DNA from: Symbiodinium kawagutii
Lineage: Eukaryota > Sar > Dinophyceae > Suessiales > Symbiodiniaceae
DNA length: 64,000 nt
Assembly (NCBI GenBank): GCA_009767595.1
Contig: VSDK01002092.1
Span: 562,148-626,147, forward strand
Direction of reading: 5' to 3'
In this document: positions 63,380 through 64,000 of the stretch, piece by piece
How positions within the stretch are numbered: the stretch's first letter is position 1
How the letters are laid out: every line of letters starts with the position of its first letter
Position numbers and translations under genes: made by a program
The notes under the pieces: model-generated
Database searches by the model: none
Seen by the model: the letters and a program-made list of their open reading frames with translations, nothing else
Told to the model about the DNA's origin: nothing

Positions 63380-64000
63380 GACTCTCCACTAGGATAGGCA
63401 AAGCTGGGCGAGTTTCATCCTGGGGCCAAGCATCAGCATCACAAAGGTCTATGTTTGCTACAGGGCAAACCGTCGCTATAATGCTGGGAACAGAACAGCC
63501 AACCTTACTATCAATGGGCGCACGCCGCAAAACTATCAATGACAATTTTCAGGGTAATGAAGTCACTGCCATTGATTCAGTATACTGTCATGAACTGTTC
63601 CTGCCACCAATCCTGTATCAACATACCAGTACTACCACTAACTACAGGAACAATCAACACTGCAAGCCATATGACTTCAGCCGCCACCTGACTTCAAACC
63701 CGAGACCTGGCACCTCCAGTCCCATTTCGGCCTGGTGATCACTACACCCATGCTGTGAGGAACGACAGGCACAGCCTCCTTTTATACTCCTTTGTAACCG
63801 TCCATCACAAAACAAATCAATGACCGAAAGATGTAAATGCATGCAAATGCCACAATTCCATTTCAAAACAAATAGTAGTTGAAACCATGGTTCAAGCATA
63901 GCCATGTTGATAGAGACAAACATCAACCAACCCACCCCATCAGCCCATCCCCCCACCCGCTGGGACCCCCCGGCGGTGCCGAGCTGACCGTCCTGCCCGG
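63380..64000. other. Spacer to the window edge
   Basis: A plus ORF at 63364-63738 is non-repetitive but without codon bias; 63930-64000 is GC-rich and may enter another exon cut by the edge. Confidence 0.3.

Overview
The window looks like nuclear DNA of a dinoflagellate. The main reason is a very large LINE-like retrotransposon on the minus strand. It carries a C5-cytosine DNA methyltransferase, an arrangement known from dinoflagellate retrotransposons, and the dinoflagellate-style motif GEAKNPGP ahead of its endonuclease. Supporting signs are host exons of only 50-190 bp set in kilobase-scale repeat-rich introns, and candidate introns that begin with GC or GA as well as GT. No bacterial operon, CRISPR array, rRNA or tRNA was recognised. 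I cannot name the genus.

Layout. 1-9.95 kb: a partial ORF at the left edge, several short GC-rich exon-like islands (mostly reading on the plus strand), and a minisatellite block (364-bp period, then a 95-bp period repeated 12 times) at 4.8-7.0 kb. 9,969-25,403: the retrotransposon, bounded by a perfect 15-bp target-site duplication. Read 5' to 3' on the minus strand it encodes the methyltransferase (5'-truncated), two successive ubiquitin-like domains each ending in Gly-Gly-Gly, a gag-like coiled-coil protein, an apurinic-type (EEP) endonuclease, a reverse transcriptase, and a zinc-knuckle plus RNase H with a long C-terminal extension. About eight frameshifts break it up. It is also split inside the reverse transcriptase-RNase H linker by a 4.6-kb non-coding foldback element (11,793-16,369), itself a nest of inverted repeats with a 442-base assembly gap.

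25.4-64 kb: microsatellites, short inverted-repeat elements (two recurrent families, here called A and B), long tracts of a degenerate GGTTGATGG/CCATTAACC word, and scattered exon-like islands. Most islands right of 35 kb read on the minus strand. Those at 35.1-41.1 kb fit a SET-domain lysine methyltransferase of the Rubisco-LSMT/SETD type. Those at 42-63.3 kb are unrecognised minus-strand exons. A separate plus-strand gene fragment lies at 30.9-32.7 kb and a minus-strand one at 27.4-27.8 kb.

How it works together: the retrotransposon is the only unit whose parts form a clear system. EEP endonuclease, reverse transcriptase and RNase H serve target-primed reverse transcription. The gag-like coiled coil probably packages RNA. 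The methyltransferase could mark new DNA copies. The ubiquitin-like domains ending in GGG could be cut by host deubiquitinases to release separate proteins; that last point is inference. This copy is dead (truncated, frameshifted, interrupted). Exon boundaries given here are by-eye estimates.
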